A stretch of 64,000 bases of DNA from Fremontodendron californicum (Eukaryota; Streptophyta; Magnoliopsida; Malvales; Malvaceae). Within the stretch, counting starts at the first letter, position 1. Each line of letters opens with the position of its first letter. The stretch covers positions 11,366,501 through 11,430,500 of the forward strand of contig JAULJL010000018.1 in the NCBI GenBank assembly GCA_030761205.1, written 5' to 3'. This document shows positions 1 through 10,670 of the stretch, piece after piece. The notes under the pieces were generated by a model. That model was not told where the DNA came from, did no database searches, and saw only the letters and a list, made by a program, of their open reading frames with translations. The position numbers were made by a program, and so were the translations under genes.

Positions 1-659
1 AAATATGACATTGTCCTCAATGTCAAATTTTAAAGGTAGAATTTAGGAGATATTACCTGCAGAGGTTGCTAACCACTTATTATAAATCTTCCTCTGGTTT
101 TACGTCCAGAAACGGCTTAAACGCCTTCTATGAGTCGAGGATATGCTTCCCATCCAGTTTTCTTACAAGCTGGCAAACAGGGTCTTTTAACATCAGATTC
201 CCAAGATGTTGTCATTCTCTTTGGAATTGCGGCCATAAATCAAGAATTTCTCTTTGTACGTCTCCACTAGGATGCGTCTCAAGAGAAAGTTGGATATTAC
301 CCAAATTCTCCTTACTCAGTCCATCCTTAATGAATTCAATTTCTATCATCTCGATTAGAGGACGGAATCCCAATAGAACGACATTTACCGTTACACGTCC
401 ATCGTGCACGTGGTCGGAGTTGTATTAGAAAGATTACCTGAAAAAGTTTCACAATAAAATCTAACTAAACGACGAGATCTAAAATCACGTCGCCAAACAA
501 GCATAAAACAAAGTTAATATACAGATTAGGCGGTATAACCAGCCAATACAAATAAAACAAAGTTAATATACAATATAAATATAAATATATAGAAAATTAG
601 GCGGTATAACCAGCCAGTAAAAATAAATATACTTATAAACTTATATACTTAGTATTGCC
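1..659 (-). mobile_element. Element B, interior next to its PBS (partial)
   Basis: This is the interior of a minus-strand Athila-type LTR retrotransposon; in element sense it runs from the PBS towards lower coordinates and off the left edge. No Gag or Pol domain can be read. The longest sense-strand ORF (212-409, 65 codons) resembles nothing I recognise. The block at 507-545 is repeated at 556-617, sharing AACAAAGTTAATATACA and ATTAGGCGGTATAACCAGCC. The inverted repeat at 6-25 matches one that lies beside a PPT in element H (58300-58319). This suggests that B's PPT is just left of the window and that B's interior is only about 0.7 kb. That last point is inference. Confidence 0.6.
6..25 (-). 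other. Perfect 8-bp inverted repeat with 4-nt loop
   Basis: TGACATTG and CAATGTCA flank a TCCT loop. The same hairpin with a different outer pair occurs at 58300-58319 in element H, where it lies next to a purine-rich PPT-like tract. It could form a small stem-loop in the element RNA close to the 3' end. Confidence 0.5.
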
Positions 660-677
660 TCCCCGGCAACGGCGCCA
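660..677 (-). other. Primer binding site of element B (tRNA-Asp type)
   Basis: The plus strand reads TCCCCGGCAACGGCGCCA, which matches in all 18 positions the 3' end (with CCA) of plant tRNA-Asp as I know it. The minus strand is therefore the complementary PBS, and the element reads right to left. Six bases separate it from the LTR edge at 684. A tRNA-Asp primer is usual for Athila-type Ty3/gypsy elements. Confidence 0.85.
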
Positions 678-683
678 AAAACT

Positions 684-1396
684 TGATGGAGACTCAATTA
701 AGAGTTGTAAACCCAAGTGCAGGTTATGTTCAAGTAATAAATTCTCGGGTGTCCGAGGTCGAACCACAGGGAAGCGTATTAGTAAGTATAAGTTTATAAA
801 TATATAAGAAAAAGAAAGTAAACAAGATATTAGGGAATCAACAACAAAACAAGATAAACAAGATATTAGAGAACAAAATAAACAATACAACATAAAAGAA
901 ATTAAACAAGATATAAACAAAACAATAAGAAAAGATGTTGAGGTTAGAGAATCCACTCTTGGTGTTATGCTAAGATTAATCTTGTTTTATTACACAATTG
1001 AAATTCACACATAAGGGAGATTCCAATCGGAAGGTTTAGCAATTCAGTCCAAATTGTCCAACGTACATAGCATATGATATTATGTTCATTTGGTGTCCTC
1101 AAAACTCATAAAAAGAGTCCAAGCATTCCTTATGCCAAGGTATATGTCTACAACAAATCAAGGTTATGAAACCAAGCATTTACTGTGCCATTTTCATTGT
1201 CAATAATGAATCAAGATCCCTACTTTGCAAGTATGATTTTAAACCAAAAGAAAATATTATCTATACTAGTGTTTATAAATGATGATTCATTTTAGCTCAT
1301 GTTTAAGAGACTAACCTTAGCATTTACCAAAAGCTTCACCTCATCACCTCAACAATATGATTAGCAACACATACTAGATATGAATAAAATGAAAAG
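684..1396 (-). mobile_element. Element B 5' LTR, left part
   Basis: The LTR begins TGATGG six bases from the PBS and contains the CAAGTAATAAA and CCACAGGGA blocks that recur in the LTRs of E and H. It is broken at 1396 by element C; the last five bases (AAAAG, 1392-1396) are the left target-site copy of C. The LTR resumes at 19129. Without C and one AAAAG copy it is about 1.5 kb. No gene is seen in this stretch. Confidence 0.85.
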
Positions 1397-2610
1397 TGTC
1401 GCAACCTAAAAAAAAAATAACGACGAGTCTCATCGCAAGACTTTATTATTCGTTAGGCGTGACATTAAAAAAAATCGAGGAAAAGTCGACTTAATTCCTC
1501 TAGAAAAATGAAGGTTTTGAAAATGACCTTAAAAAAGACATGGAGTCGCCACCAATCTTTTTTAGCTAGGTGTGATCGGCCACCTATTAAAACCGGTTTT
1601 ATAAAAATATTTTAAAAATTAATTAAAATATTTTTAAAACCAATTTCAAGTCTGCGTTAAAACCAGAGAAATCAAAGAAACGGGTTCGGGAGTCGGTTAC
1701 GTGTGGGGAAGGATTAGCACCCCCACAACGCCCGTATAAATCGGTACCTTATTAATCGTGTGTTATCTCAAGTCTCGGTAAAAAGTTGGTTTTAAATTTA
1801 GTATTTCAAGTTAATTCCCAATTTAAAGAAAAATAATTCCATTTTTTTATTGAAAATGATCCGGAATTTATAAATTCAAAATTTTCCTATATTCCCCAAC
1901 AAACGTGGCAAAATATAGAAATTTTTATTAGTTTTGGAAAACTTTCCGAATCATTCTCTTTTTTGAAAGAAAGATATTCCTTTATTAATGATAATTGATG
2001 ATATTCCCTCCAGCAAACCCGGTAGAGAACTCATGAATTATTTTAACTCGGGAATATCTTTATATTTTTTTATTGAAAACCATTATCTTTTTTTGGAAAC
2101 ATTTAAAAGAAATGAATATGTATATGCATGACATAAATAAAATGACATAGTACAGTCTAAATAATATAATGCAACCTAAATGACATGACAAATATGAATG
2201 GTATGGCATATAATTTAAATGACATGGAATAAAATAATGCTATCATATAATATGCATGAAAATAAAAATGCAATGCATGAAATGTATTTTTTTCCTTTTA
2301 TTAAGGAAATCCGTATATCTAAAAAGATATCCGGCTACCTTAGGAAAATATGTCAAATTAAATATTCTAAAACCAAAATACTTTGTGATTGTTTGAAAAC
2401 AATTTTGAGAAGCTTGAATAAAAACTGGGCTAAAATTTTTTTTAAATGGCTCTAATTTCCTAAGTTTAAAAATCCGGACTTGACTACCCTTAACCCGAGA
2501 CTTGAAAAACCATTTTTAGAGTTTAAAAAGGCTTAGAAACTACCCTAAGTCAGTAGCTAACCCTCCTAATCAGCCCACTCTAAGTAAATTAACCAAAACA
2601 GAAAAATGGT

Positions 2611-3255
2611 TTCTCTTTAAATTCAATTCTGACTCCACTGTCCAGTTTTAATCCACGATTTTTTACCCTATTTTTAAAAATTCCAAAAATTCTGAACAAA
2701 ATACTGGAGACTCAGGACATGTAAAACTATACGAGAAAAAATCGGCTTAATTTTCGAATCAAAGATGAATTCCCAGAAAAATCAGAGATATATGAGTTTT
2801 TGGAGGAGAAAAAAAACTGCTTTGTTTTTCTTTAAATTCAATTCTGACTCCACTGTCCAGTTTTAATCCACGATTTTTTACCCTATTTTTAAAAATTCCA
2901 AAAATTCTGAAAAAATTACTGGAGACTCAGGACATGTAGAAATACACGATAAAAAATCGGCTTAATTTTCTGATCAAAAATGAATTCCCAGAAAAATCAG
3001 AGATGTACGAGTTTTTGGAGGAGAAAAAACTGCTTTGTTTTTCTTTAAATTCAATTCTGACTCCACTGTCCAGTTTTAATCCACGATTTTTTACCCTATT
3101 TCTAAAAATTCTAAAAATTCTGAAAAAATTACTGGAGACTCAGGACATGTAAAACTACACGATAAAAAATCGGCTTAATTTTCTGATCAAAGATGAATTC
3201 CCAGAAAAATCAGAGATGTACGAGTTTTTTGGAGGAGAAAAAAAACTGCTTTGCC
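2611..3255. repeat. Three tandem copies of a ~214-bp unit in element C's LTR
   Basis: The phrase TTTAAATTCAATTCTGACTC starts at 2616, 2831 and 3044, and each copy ends with a purine-rich GGAGGAGAAAAAA stretch before CTGCTTTG. The same three copies occur in the 5' LTR at about 16636-17280. The related solo LTR D has one copy (about 26276-26490), so the triplication arose within C's lineage before this insertion. Confidence 0.9.
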
Positions 3256-4548
3256 AGCACATTTTTTTGTCTTTGATAAAATCATTTAAAAATCAAAGTA
3301 AAAATATTTGAAACTCATAAAATGACTTGAAAGCAGTAGCTAGGACTTTTTGAAAGTTAGATAAAAAATGACTAAGTAAAAAAAATCACAAAGGTAGAAT
3401 AATCAACTTGACAAACTTAATTTTCCACAAGTGTGCTCAAGAGAGCATGACTTTGAACCATCAATTGGCTCAAGTCATTATTCAAGTGGTATGAACATGA
3501 AATGCATGAAATAATGCAGCAAACATAATGCATGAAATGCATGGATTTAAAACTAAATATAAGGAAAATGCATGACATAAATAATATGGCCTAGACCTAA
3601 CATGAACTTGCATGGCAATAAATGCAACCTAGACCTAAGATATGCATGGCATTTTCACAAACACAATGCATGCTTAATTCAAAAATCCAACCAAATATCA
3701 TGCAAATGCAAAAATCTAACAACTAGCATGACAAAAATACAACACACAATGCAAAACACATGGAGTAGCCAAATGGCCTCAAGCTCCAACAAGCATGGCA
3801 TTTTCACAAACACTTGGTATGCTAGCATGAAAAACTAAGTCATAACACAAAAATCACACAAGCATTTTCACAAACACCTAATATACCAAATCTAAAACAT
3901 GCTCACTAAGATATAAAACAAGAATCATGCAAAGAATCACACAAGCATTTTCACAAACACTTAATATGCTAACTCTAAAACATGCTCAAATTTAAACAAC
4001 ATGAAAACAGAAAATTAAAAATGCAAAAACATGATATCTAAGACATAAATGGCAACAAACAAAGCAACCAAATTAAATATAACTTAAGAACATGAAATAA
4101 CATAACACTTAAAACATCAAAAACAAAGAAAATAGCATAAACAATATGGTAAAATGAATTGAAACAACAACTTAAAATAAATATTGTAGGCCATTTGGCC
4201 ATGGTGAGTTTATTGTAAAAACAAAATGTAAAAAAAAATATACTTAAGAAAGGAAATGAAGGAAGAACAAGAAACATTATTTTAAAATGAAAACTCACCA
4301 AGTAGAGATTAAAATAGCAAAAAACAAGAATAGAAAATGAAAGTGCAAGAGTTGGTGCTCAAGAGCAACCTCAAGAAGCTAATATTTCAAGCTTTTCTCT
4401 TCAAACTTTCCTTTTTTTCTAAACTTTTCTTTTTTTGCTCTCAACCAAGAAGATAAAAACTAAGAAAAACTAAGAGAAATCAGCCAAAATGGAAAAGAAG
4501 AAACCAAAATCTGCCTCCCCCCCTCTTAGGGCTAGCCTTAATGCATGG

Positions 4549-4555
4549 TTATATA
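4549..4555 (-). promoter_or_regulatory. Candidate TATA box in C's 3' LTR
   Basis: The minus strand reads TATATAA within GGCTATATAACC. The partner sequence in the 5' LTR is at 18574-18580. It is the only clear TATA motif in the expected region and would mark the U3/R border. Inferred from position and motif only. Confidence 0.5.
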
Positions 4556-6177
4556 GCCTCCAAGATGTTGTCATTTTTGTGTAACCTAATTTCCATCAAA
4601 TGGCCAATAATTCAAGATGAAAAGTCATGAAATTACCACCTTTAGATTAGCATCTCAGCCCTCTCAAATTACAGCTATGCAAAAATAATGTTGACATCTT
4701 TCTTAACCTATGTGGTTTAATCACCATGGCTTGATCAAAGAGAATGGTTAACTAACTCTTGATTTTTAACCACTTGATTAAAAAAAAATTAGAAGCTTCC
4801 TCCTTTCTTTGGGCTTGGGTATGCCAGCACATCTCTTTTCCAGCCCAACTCTGATTTTTTGAAGGGCCAAAAAAAGCCCTTTTCGGTTGCTTGGGTGAAA
4901 TGACCATTTTGCCCCCCGGATGCAAGTAAATATCAAACGGACTCCAAATTCAATTTTTCTTTTTTTAATACTTCCAAAATAATAAAATATTGAGTTTTGG
5001 AAGTTTTCAAAATTATCCGAGTCCGTTTGCTATTTATTTGGATTTTTTCTTCCCAAAAATGCCCTTTTATGCCCCTACATTTTACCATTTTTTAAACGAG
5101 CTCCAAATCAAGATTTTTCTTCACCAATCTCTTCAAAATAATTAAAAAGTGTGATCTGGAAGTTTTCATAATTTTTGGAGCTCATTTGGTATTTTTTTGG
5201 GATTTATCGGCTTGAATTACTGCATAGGAGGCCCGGGATTTGGCCATTTTGCAAACGAACTCGGAATCAAGATTTTCTTTCGCCAATCTCTTCCAAATAA
5301 TTTATAAATGAGATTTGCCAAATTTCAGAATTTTTGGAGTCCATTTGCTATTTTTTCGGGATTTATCTTTTTGAATTACTGCATAAGAAGCCCGGGATTT
5401 GGCCACTTTGCAAACGAACTCGGAATCAAGATTTTCTTTCTCCAATCTCTTTCAAATGATTCAAGAATGAGATTGACAAATTTTCCATAATTTTCGGAGT
5501 CCATTTGCTATTTTTCCCAAATTTTTCCAATTTTACCCTTTAACCTCCGAAACCCGGTTTTGCTCAAAACAAGTCCGATTTTCAGATTTTCTTCAATCTG
5601 AGCCTTGGGCCATCCTTTTTAATCATTCCTCATCCATTGGGGGCTTTGGTCTTACCAAGTCGGGCCATTTCTGTGATTCTTCCCGATTTCACCGAAATCC
5701 ACTAAAAACCCTAATTCTCGGTTTTCTCCCGGATTGACTTTTTTTCGGTTTTTCTTGCAAGTGACTTCTCCATTACCCGTAGTCAGTGCTTATCTTTCAT
5801 TTGGAACCTTCAATTTCGACCAGTTTGATCGTTTAAGCACTTTTCCCCAAATTTCTCGGATTAGGGTTTCCTTTCTACTGAATCTCCAAATCCCAACTTC
5901 CGAACTCCATATCTTTCAATGTAGACCTCGGATTATCAAAATTCTTTCGCCATTTTTCAATTGAACTTAAAATCTTGATTTTGAAAGTGGGTTGACTTTT
6001 TCAGTAGTTGACTTTCTGGGGTTGACTTTTTCGGGGTTGACTTTTTTCAAGTTTGACTTTTTGTGCTCGCCCTCTTAAACTAAGTCTCGGAGTACCACCT
6101 GCAGGATGAAAACAGTCTTTTTACACTTGGGAACATCAATACCTGTTTAGTGGTCCGGACAAAATTAGGTGTCTACA

Positions 6178-6190
6178 GCTGCCCCTCTTT
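6178..6190 (-). other. Polypurine tract of element C
   Basis: On the minus strand this reads AAAGAGGGGCAGC, touching the 3' LTR start. The identical tract precedes A's 3' LTR (38367-38379). It primes plus-strand DNA synthesis in LTR elements. Confidence 0.85.
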
Positions 6191-6284
6191 GGCTATTGCT
6201 GAGAATCAGGAATCAGGCAAAGATAAACCGACACTAATTTTGTACGGTCAGTGACATCACATGTGAAGGAAAGGGAAAGGGGTT

Positions 6285-6480
6285 TCTTTTTCATTTTAAT
6301 TTTTTTAATTTTCTATTTTTCATTTTTTTCATTTTTTTCTTCTTTCTTCTTTTTTTCTTTTTTCTTTTTTCTTTTTTCTTTTTTCCTTTTTTTTATTTTC
6401 CTTTTTTTTTTTTTTATTTTTTTTTTATTTTTTTTTTTTATTATTTTTTTTTCTATTTTCTCTTTTTTCATTTTTTTTAA
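6285..6480 (+). repeat. T-rich low-complexity stretch (3' UTR of C)
   Basis: About 200 bases are nearly all T with scattered C and A (A-rich in element sense). It produces spurious Phe-rich and Lys-rich open frames on the two strands. No gene is indicated. Confidence 0.85.
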
Positions 6481-6580
6481 AAACAATAAATTGAAGATTT
6501 TGTCCTTAAATTGAATTCCCTGCCTAAACAAGGCTCGATTTGTCTTAAGGGAATGAATTCGATTTCAAAAGAAAAATTTA

Positions 6581-7759
6581 TGCTCGAAGGGCTTTAAAAT
6601 TGGTGCCCGAAGGTCTTAAAATGGTGCCCGGAGGTCTTAAAAATTGGTGCCCGGAGGTCTTAAAAATTGGTGCCCGGAGGTCTTACCCCTGAAAAAAGTT
6701 ATGCCCGGAGGTCTTAAAGATGTTGCCCGGAGGTCTTACCTGTGATTTGAAAAATTATGCCCGGAGGTCTTAAAAATTGGTGCCCGAAGGTCTTAAAGAT
6801 GTTGCCCTGAGGTCTTACCTGTGATTTGAAAAATTATGCCCGGAGGTCTTAAAATGGTGCCCGGAGGTCTTAAAAATTGGTGCCCGGAGGTCTTACCTGT
6901 GATTTGAAAAAAATGCGCTGTATGCGACTTTAAAAATGATGCCCGGAGGTTTTAAGAATGGTGCCCGGAGGCCTTACCCGTGATTTGGAAGAAATGCACT
7001 GTATGCGACTTTAAAAATGATGCCCGGAGGTCTTAAGAATGGTGCCCGGAGGTCTTAAGAATGGTGCCCGGAGGCCTTGCCCATAATTTGGAAGAAATGC
7101 GCTGTACGCGACTTTAAAAATGATGCCCGGAGGTCTTAAGAATGGTGCCCGGAGGCCTTACCCGTGATTTGGAAGAAATGCGCTGTATGCGACTTTAAAA
7201 ATGATGCCCGGAGGTCTTAAGAATGGTGCCCGGAGGCCTTACCCATAATTTGGAAGAAATGCGCTGTATGCGACTTTAAAAATGATGCCCGGAGGTCTTA
7301 AGAATGGTGCCCGGAGGCCTTACCCGTGATTTGGAAGAAATGCGCTGTATGCGACTTTAAAAATGATGCTCGGAGGTCTTAAGAATGGTGCCCGGAGGCC
7401 TTACCCATAATTTGGAAGAAATGCGCTGTATGCGACTTTAAAAATGATGCCCGGAGGTCTTAAGAATGGTGCCCGGAGGCCTTACCCGTGATTTGGAAGA
7501 AATGCGCTGTATGCGACTTTAAAAATGATGCCCGGAGGTCTTAAGAATGGTGCCCGGAGGCCTTACCCATAATTTGGAAAAAATACGCTGTATGCGACTT
7601 TAAAAATGATGCCCGGAGGTCTTAAGAATAGTGCCCGGAGGCCTTACCCCTGAAAAAAGTTATGCCCGGAGGTCTTAAAGATGTTGCCCGGAGGTCTTAA
7701 AGATATTGCCCGGAGGTCTTACCTGTGATTTGAAAAATTATGCCCGGAGGTCTTAAAAA
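6581..7759 (-). repeat. Tandem array in C's 3' UTR with higher-order structure
   Basis: The basic unit is about 21-23 bp (GTGCCCGGAGGTCTTAAGAA and variants). From about 6900 to 7630 it is organised into ~80-bp blocks: two or more units plus a spacer containing GAAATGCGCTGTATGCGACT. The blocks alternate CCCGTGATTTGG with CCCATAATTTGG, giving a ~161-bp two-block period. Tandem arrays in the hypervariable 3' UTR are an established property of Ogre/Tat-type elements and can seed satellite DNA. Confidence 0.9.
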
Positions 7760-10670
7760 TGTTCTTTGAAGAATTGTTGAAAATTACCATAACGATTTTG
7801 AGAAGATGCGAATGCTTTTTGATGCAGATGCAGGTGTTGAATAAGACACGAAATGACTTAAACTGGTGCAAATGTCTTTAATGCAAATGTAAATGACTTG
7901 GATTGATGCCCATGTTTCATGATGCAGATGCCCCTACTAATTGTGTTCATGTAACTGGTTTATGAATGGTGTAACTACAATTACCACACAGTAAAGAAAA
8001 TGCAATGATTCTAGAAATGATGCAATTGCTTGAGATGACACAAATACGAATTCCATGAAGAATGTAAATGTAAAGGTAAAATACAGATGCTTATGGAATA
8101 ATGCCAATGCAAATACCCATGAATGATGCAAATGCTTGCCGACACTGTGCAGATGCAAAAGCTCGATAAAGAGATGAGTGCTCATGAGTGATGCAAGTGC
8201 CCCCGGCTGTTTTTCTAGACTTTGGCTTAGCCTTTCAAATTCATTTTTCCTCTTCAAATCAGAGTATATCTTCAATTCATTTTGGCTATTCTCTTTGCCC
8301 CAACAGTTTTTCAAACTTTCATCAACAGAGATCTGAACCGGGTTCTATTTCTTCTTCTCATATCTGGAAGTCAAGACCTATCCTGGCAGTTCTACACCTT
8401 TGAGTTAGAAAAATCCTTGTCTCATGCCAACATCAAAATGGGTATTTCAAAAAAATCTTTTTATTTATTTTCGCATTTTGAAAACTTCTGAACAAAAAAT
8501 ATTAACCCCACAATGTGTGATGTACAAATCTTTTGAAGACTGATGATCATTGTTAGAAATTTCTCTAAGTATCAATCTGGGTTTTTTCAACTGGATTGGC
8601 AAGGCTTGGTATAACAAGATTCTGGCTTTTCCAGGAAAACTTCATGACAAAAATGTATATCCCTTGTAGGCTCACAAATGGAACAGGTTTTATAAATCAT
8701 GAATTCATTGAGAACCAAACAAATTCAACATTCTTTTAGTTTCCATATCAAGGCATTTTGTCAAGCATCAAGATTGGCTGGGATGTTTAAACCGGAAAGT
8801 TTAATCTTGGGAACAAAGTTTCAGTTTTTGAAGACAATCCTCCGAATGAGAGCTGACAATTTGGGGGGTTCAGGAATTCCTAGATGTTCCTCGATGACCA
8901 CTCCTTTAATAAGATCTTTTCTTTTGGGGTATCGGCACTATCATCGATGGCATCGAAAATTCCCATTCTACTCTAGACCGCCCGTTTTTTTGGGTTTTCG
9001 CCCTAGAGTCCCATTCTTTTCAATTTTTCTCTTTTTTTTTTACCATGCACTTGAGAATTCTAAATTCTTCCTTAGTGAAATGAGAATTTGATAAGATGGG
9101 ATAAAATCTGAGGAAAACCCTTCAAATTAAACATTCATGCTTGATCAAAATGGACTTTTAAAGCACGTAATGTAGGCCATGGCTCAGGATTCAGAAAGAA
9201 AGGATAAATAGGCCCAAAATATGTGTTTGAGGGTAATCAGATCAAGGATCCTTTCTTGAAGAGGATTTTCTTTGAAGCATGTGTCTCTTCTTGGACATTT
9301 CTTTCTTTTTGATTTTGCTCTTTTTCTTCCTTGCTTTTGGCTTTCAATTTGCCATGTCTTGCACACACATATTTTTATTGTGTCTTTTGTTTGTTTTTCT
9401 TGGCTTTCATTTCGTCATCTTTTCCTCTTCTTTTTTTCTTTGACAGAGTGCGCCCGTATTTATTCGGGGCTCCATTTGCTTTGTGTCTGTCCCTGAGCTG
9501 TCACTCATTTCTCAATGATCTTTGAAAAGATCTTTCCTCGCATTTGCCCCCCAGTGTAGAGGGTAATCCTTGATCAGGGTTCAAAGAATTAAGAATTCTT
9601 TTGGCTCAAAAGGGGTGACTATGGATAATAATTTTTTTCTTGTGAAATGGATATGAAAGATGGCCATTCATCATATCAAGCCCAAATATTCTCATTGAAA
9701 AGCAATCCTCAGGGGAAATAGATATTCAGAATTTCATTTTGCACTTTGGAATCATCCGAATTCTCATATGCATGATATCATGATTTTTCTTTTTCTTTTT
9801 TTTCTTTTTTTTTTGTTTTTTTCGTCGCATGCCCCCAATGATTCATGCATTAGCCCATCCTTCTTCACTATGTATCCATCATTTCCACATATGATGCCCC
9901 AATTTGATTATCCATGCGAATTTGTATCAACGAGGAACATGGCAAGTCTAGGTCTGTTTTGAAAAGGCTGAGTTTCCAATCTGAGTTCTTTGAAGAGACA
10001 AGGAAAACATGACCCAAAAGCAGGTTTTCTCTGGGACAAGGGATAATCTAGTTTAATCATTGTGCCCCAAGGTGTCAATCATGAAGTGATGTCTGGGCAA
10101 TTAGTGTTTTGTGGTCATTGGGAAAGGTCATGAATGGTTTTAGCACAATCCTGACACACACCAAATTATCAAAATCTGGATTCTTGAAAGAATGTCTCAT
10201 TTGTTTGATTTTCAAGGAATTCAAAAAATTTCAAAAAGTTTGTTCATTTGTTCATAGCCTAGACTAGGATTTACATCCTTGCTTATTTTGTAATGACAAT
10301 GCTTCTCTTTTTTCATTCATTTTTCCTTGAAGCATTAGGTCTTTCAAGTGTTATTGATTCAAGGTTTAGGTATAGAGAAGCCCAAAAAAGAGGGGGATGG
10401 TGTTGGGTCATTTCTAACACTGATCATCAATCTTCTTGAGACTATCCATTATTAAAACTTCCTTAATGCTTGTTTTTGTAAATTCACGTTTATTTAAAAC
10501 ACAACAAACACAAAGCATTTAAAATTCATTTAATTCATGTAGATGTTAACATGAGACAAGTGCTTTCATCATCACAGTGTATAAAACTACATGCGTCAAA
10601 AATGCTCCTATTGACATCCTTCAAAGGTAGTAATTCTCCCCCTAAAACCCTGAAAGAAATTGATTTAGGG
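7760..10670 (-). other. Long 3' UTR of element C where pol would lie
   Basis: No Pol domain can be read in either direction. About 7800-8200 is ATG/GATGCA-rich. In element sense 8990-9010 carries a GCGAAAACCC motif, resembling the GCCGAAAACCC motif after A's integrase (36393-36403), so this part looks like a retained Ogre-type 3' UTR. From 10440 to 10620 the sequence matches the stretch after F's gag (52200-52325). The arrangement suggests that pol was deleted between gag and 3' UTR. ORFs here (7937-8314, 8699-9091 and others) have no recognisable content. Confidence 0.6.

Larger units (their letters stand above)
1397..6177 (-). repeat. Element C 3' LTR (4781 bp)
   Basis: It starts TGTCGCAACC and ends GTGTCTACA, and is nearly identical to 15422-19128 at a constant offset of 14025 bases up to 4672. 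It then holds 1104 bp (4673-5776) that the other LTR lacks. It carries a threefold internal repeat at 2611-3255, an ATG-rich zone (about 3480-4000), and short GGTTGACTTTTTC repeats near 5985-6060. A minus-strand TATATAA at 4549-4555 is the likely U3 TATA box. Short ORFs inside (2219-2455, 3602-3838, 4038-4301) recur in the other LTR only because the DNA does. Confidence 0.93.

Noticed and set aside
66..428. 120-codon plus-strand ORF at the window start
   Set aside because: It runs against the direction of element B, has no recognisable content, and overlaps the element interior.
660..677. 3' end of a tRNA-Asp gene (also 60937-60954)
   Set aside because: Only the last 18 bases including CCA are present. 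Plant tRNA genes do not encode CCA, no cloverleaf precedes it, and LTRs abut it, so it is a primer binding site.
2219..4301. ORFs of 78, 78 and 87 codons repeated exactly at 16244-18326
   Set aside because: The duplication is due to the two LTRs of C; the ORFs have no domains, coding bias or support from D and F.
6251..6531. Phe-rich (plus) and Lys-rich (minus) ORFs
   Set aside because: Pure translation of a T-rich low-complexity run in C's 3' UTR.
6581..7759. CRISPR-like array
   Set aside because: Units are contiguous with no unique spacers, the setting is a plant retrotransposon 3' UTR, and the spacers between monomers are themselves repeated.
8699..9091. 130-codon ORF as a captured host gene
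   Set aside because: It is antisense to C, no domain is recognisable, and the same stretch carries the Ogre-type 3' UTR motif in the other strand.
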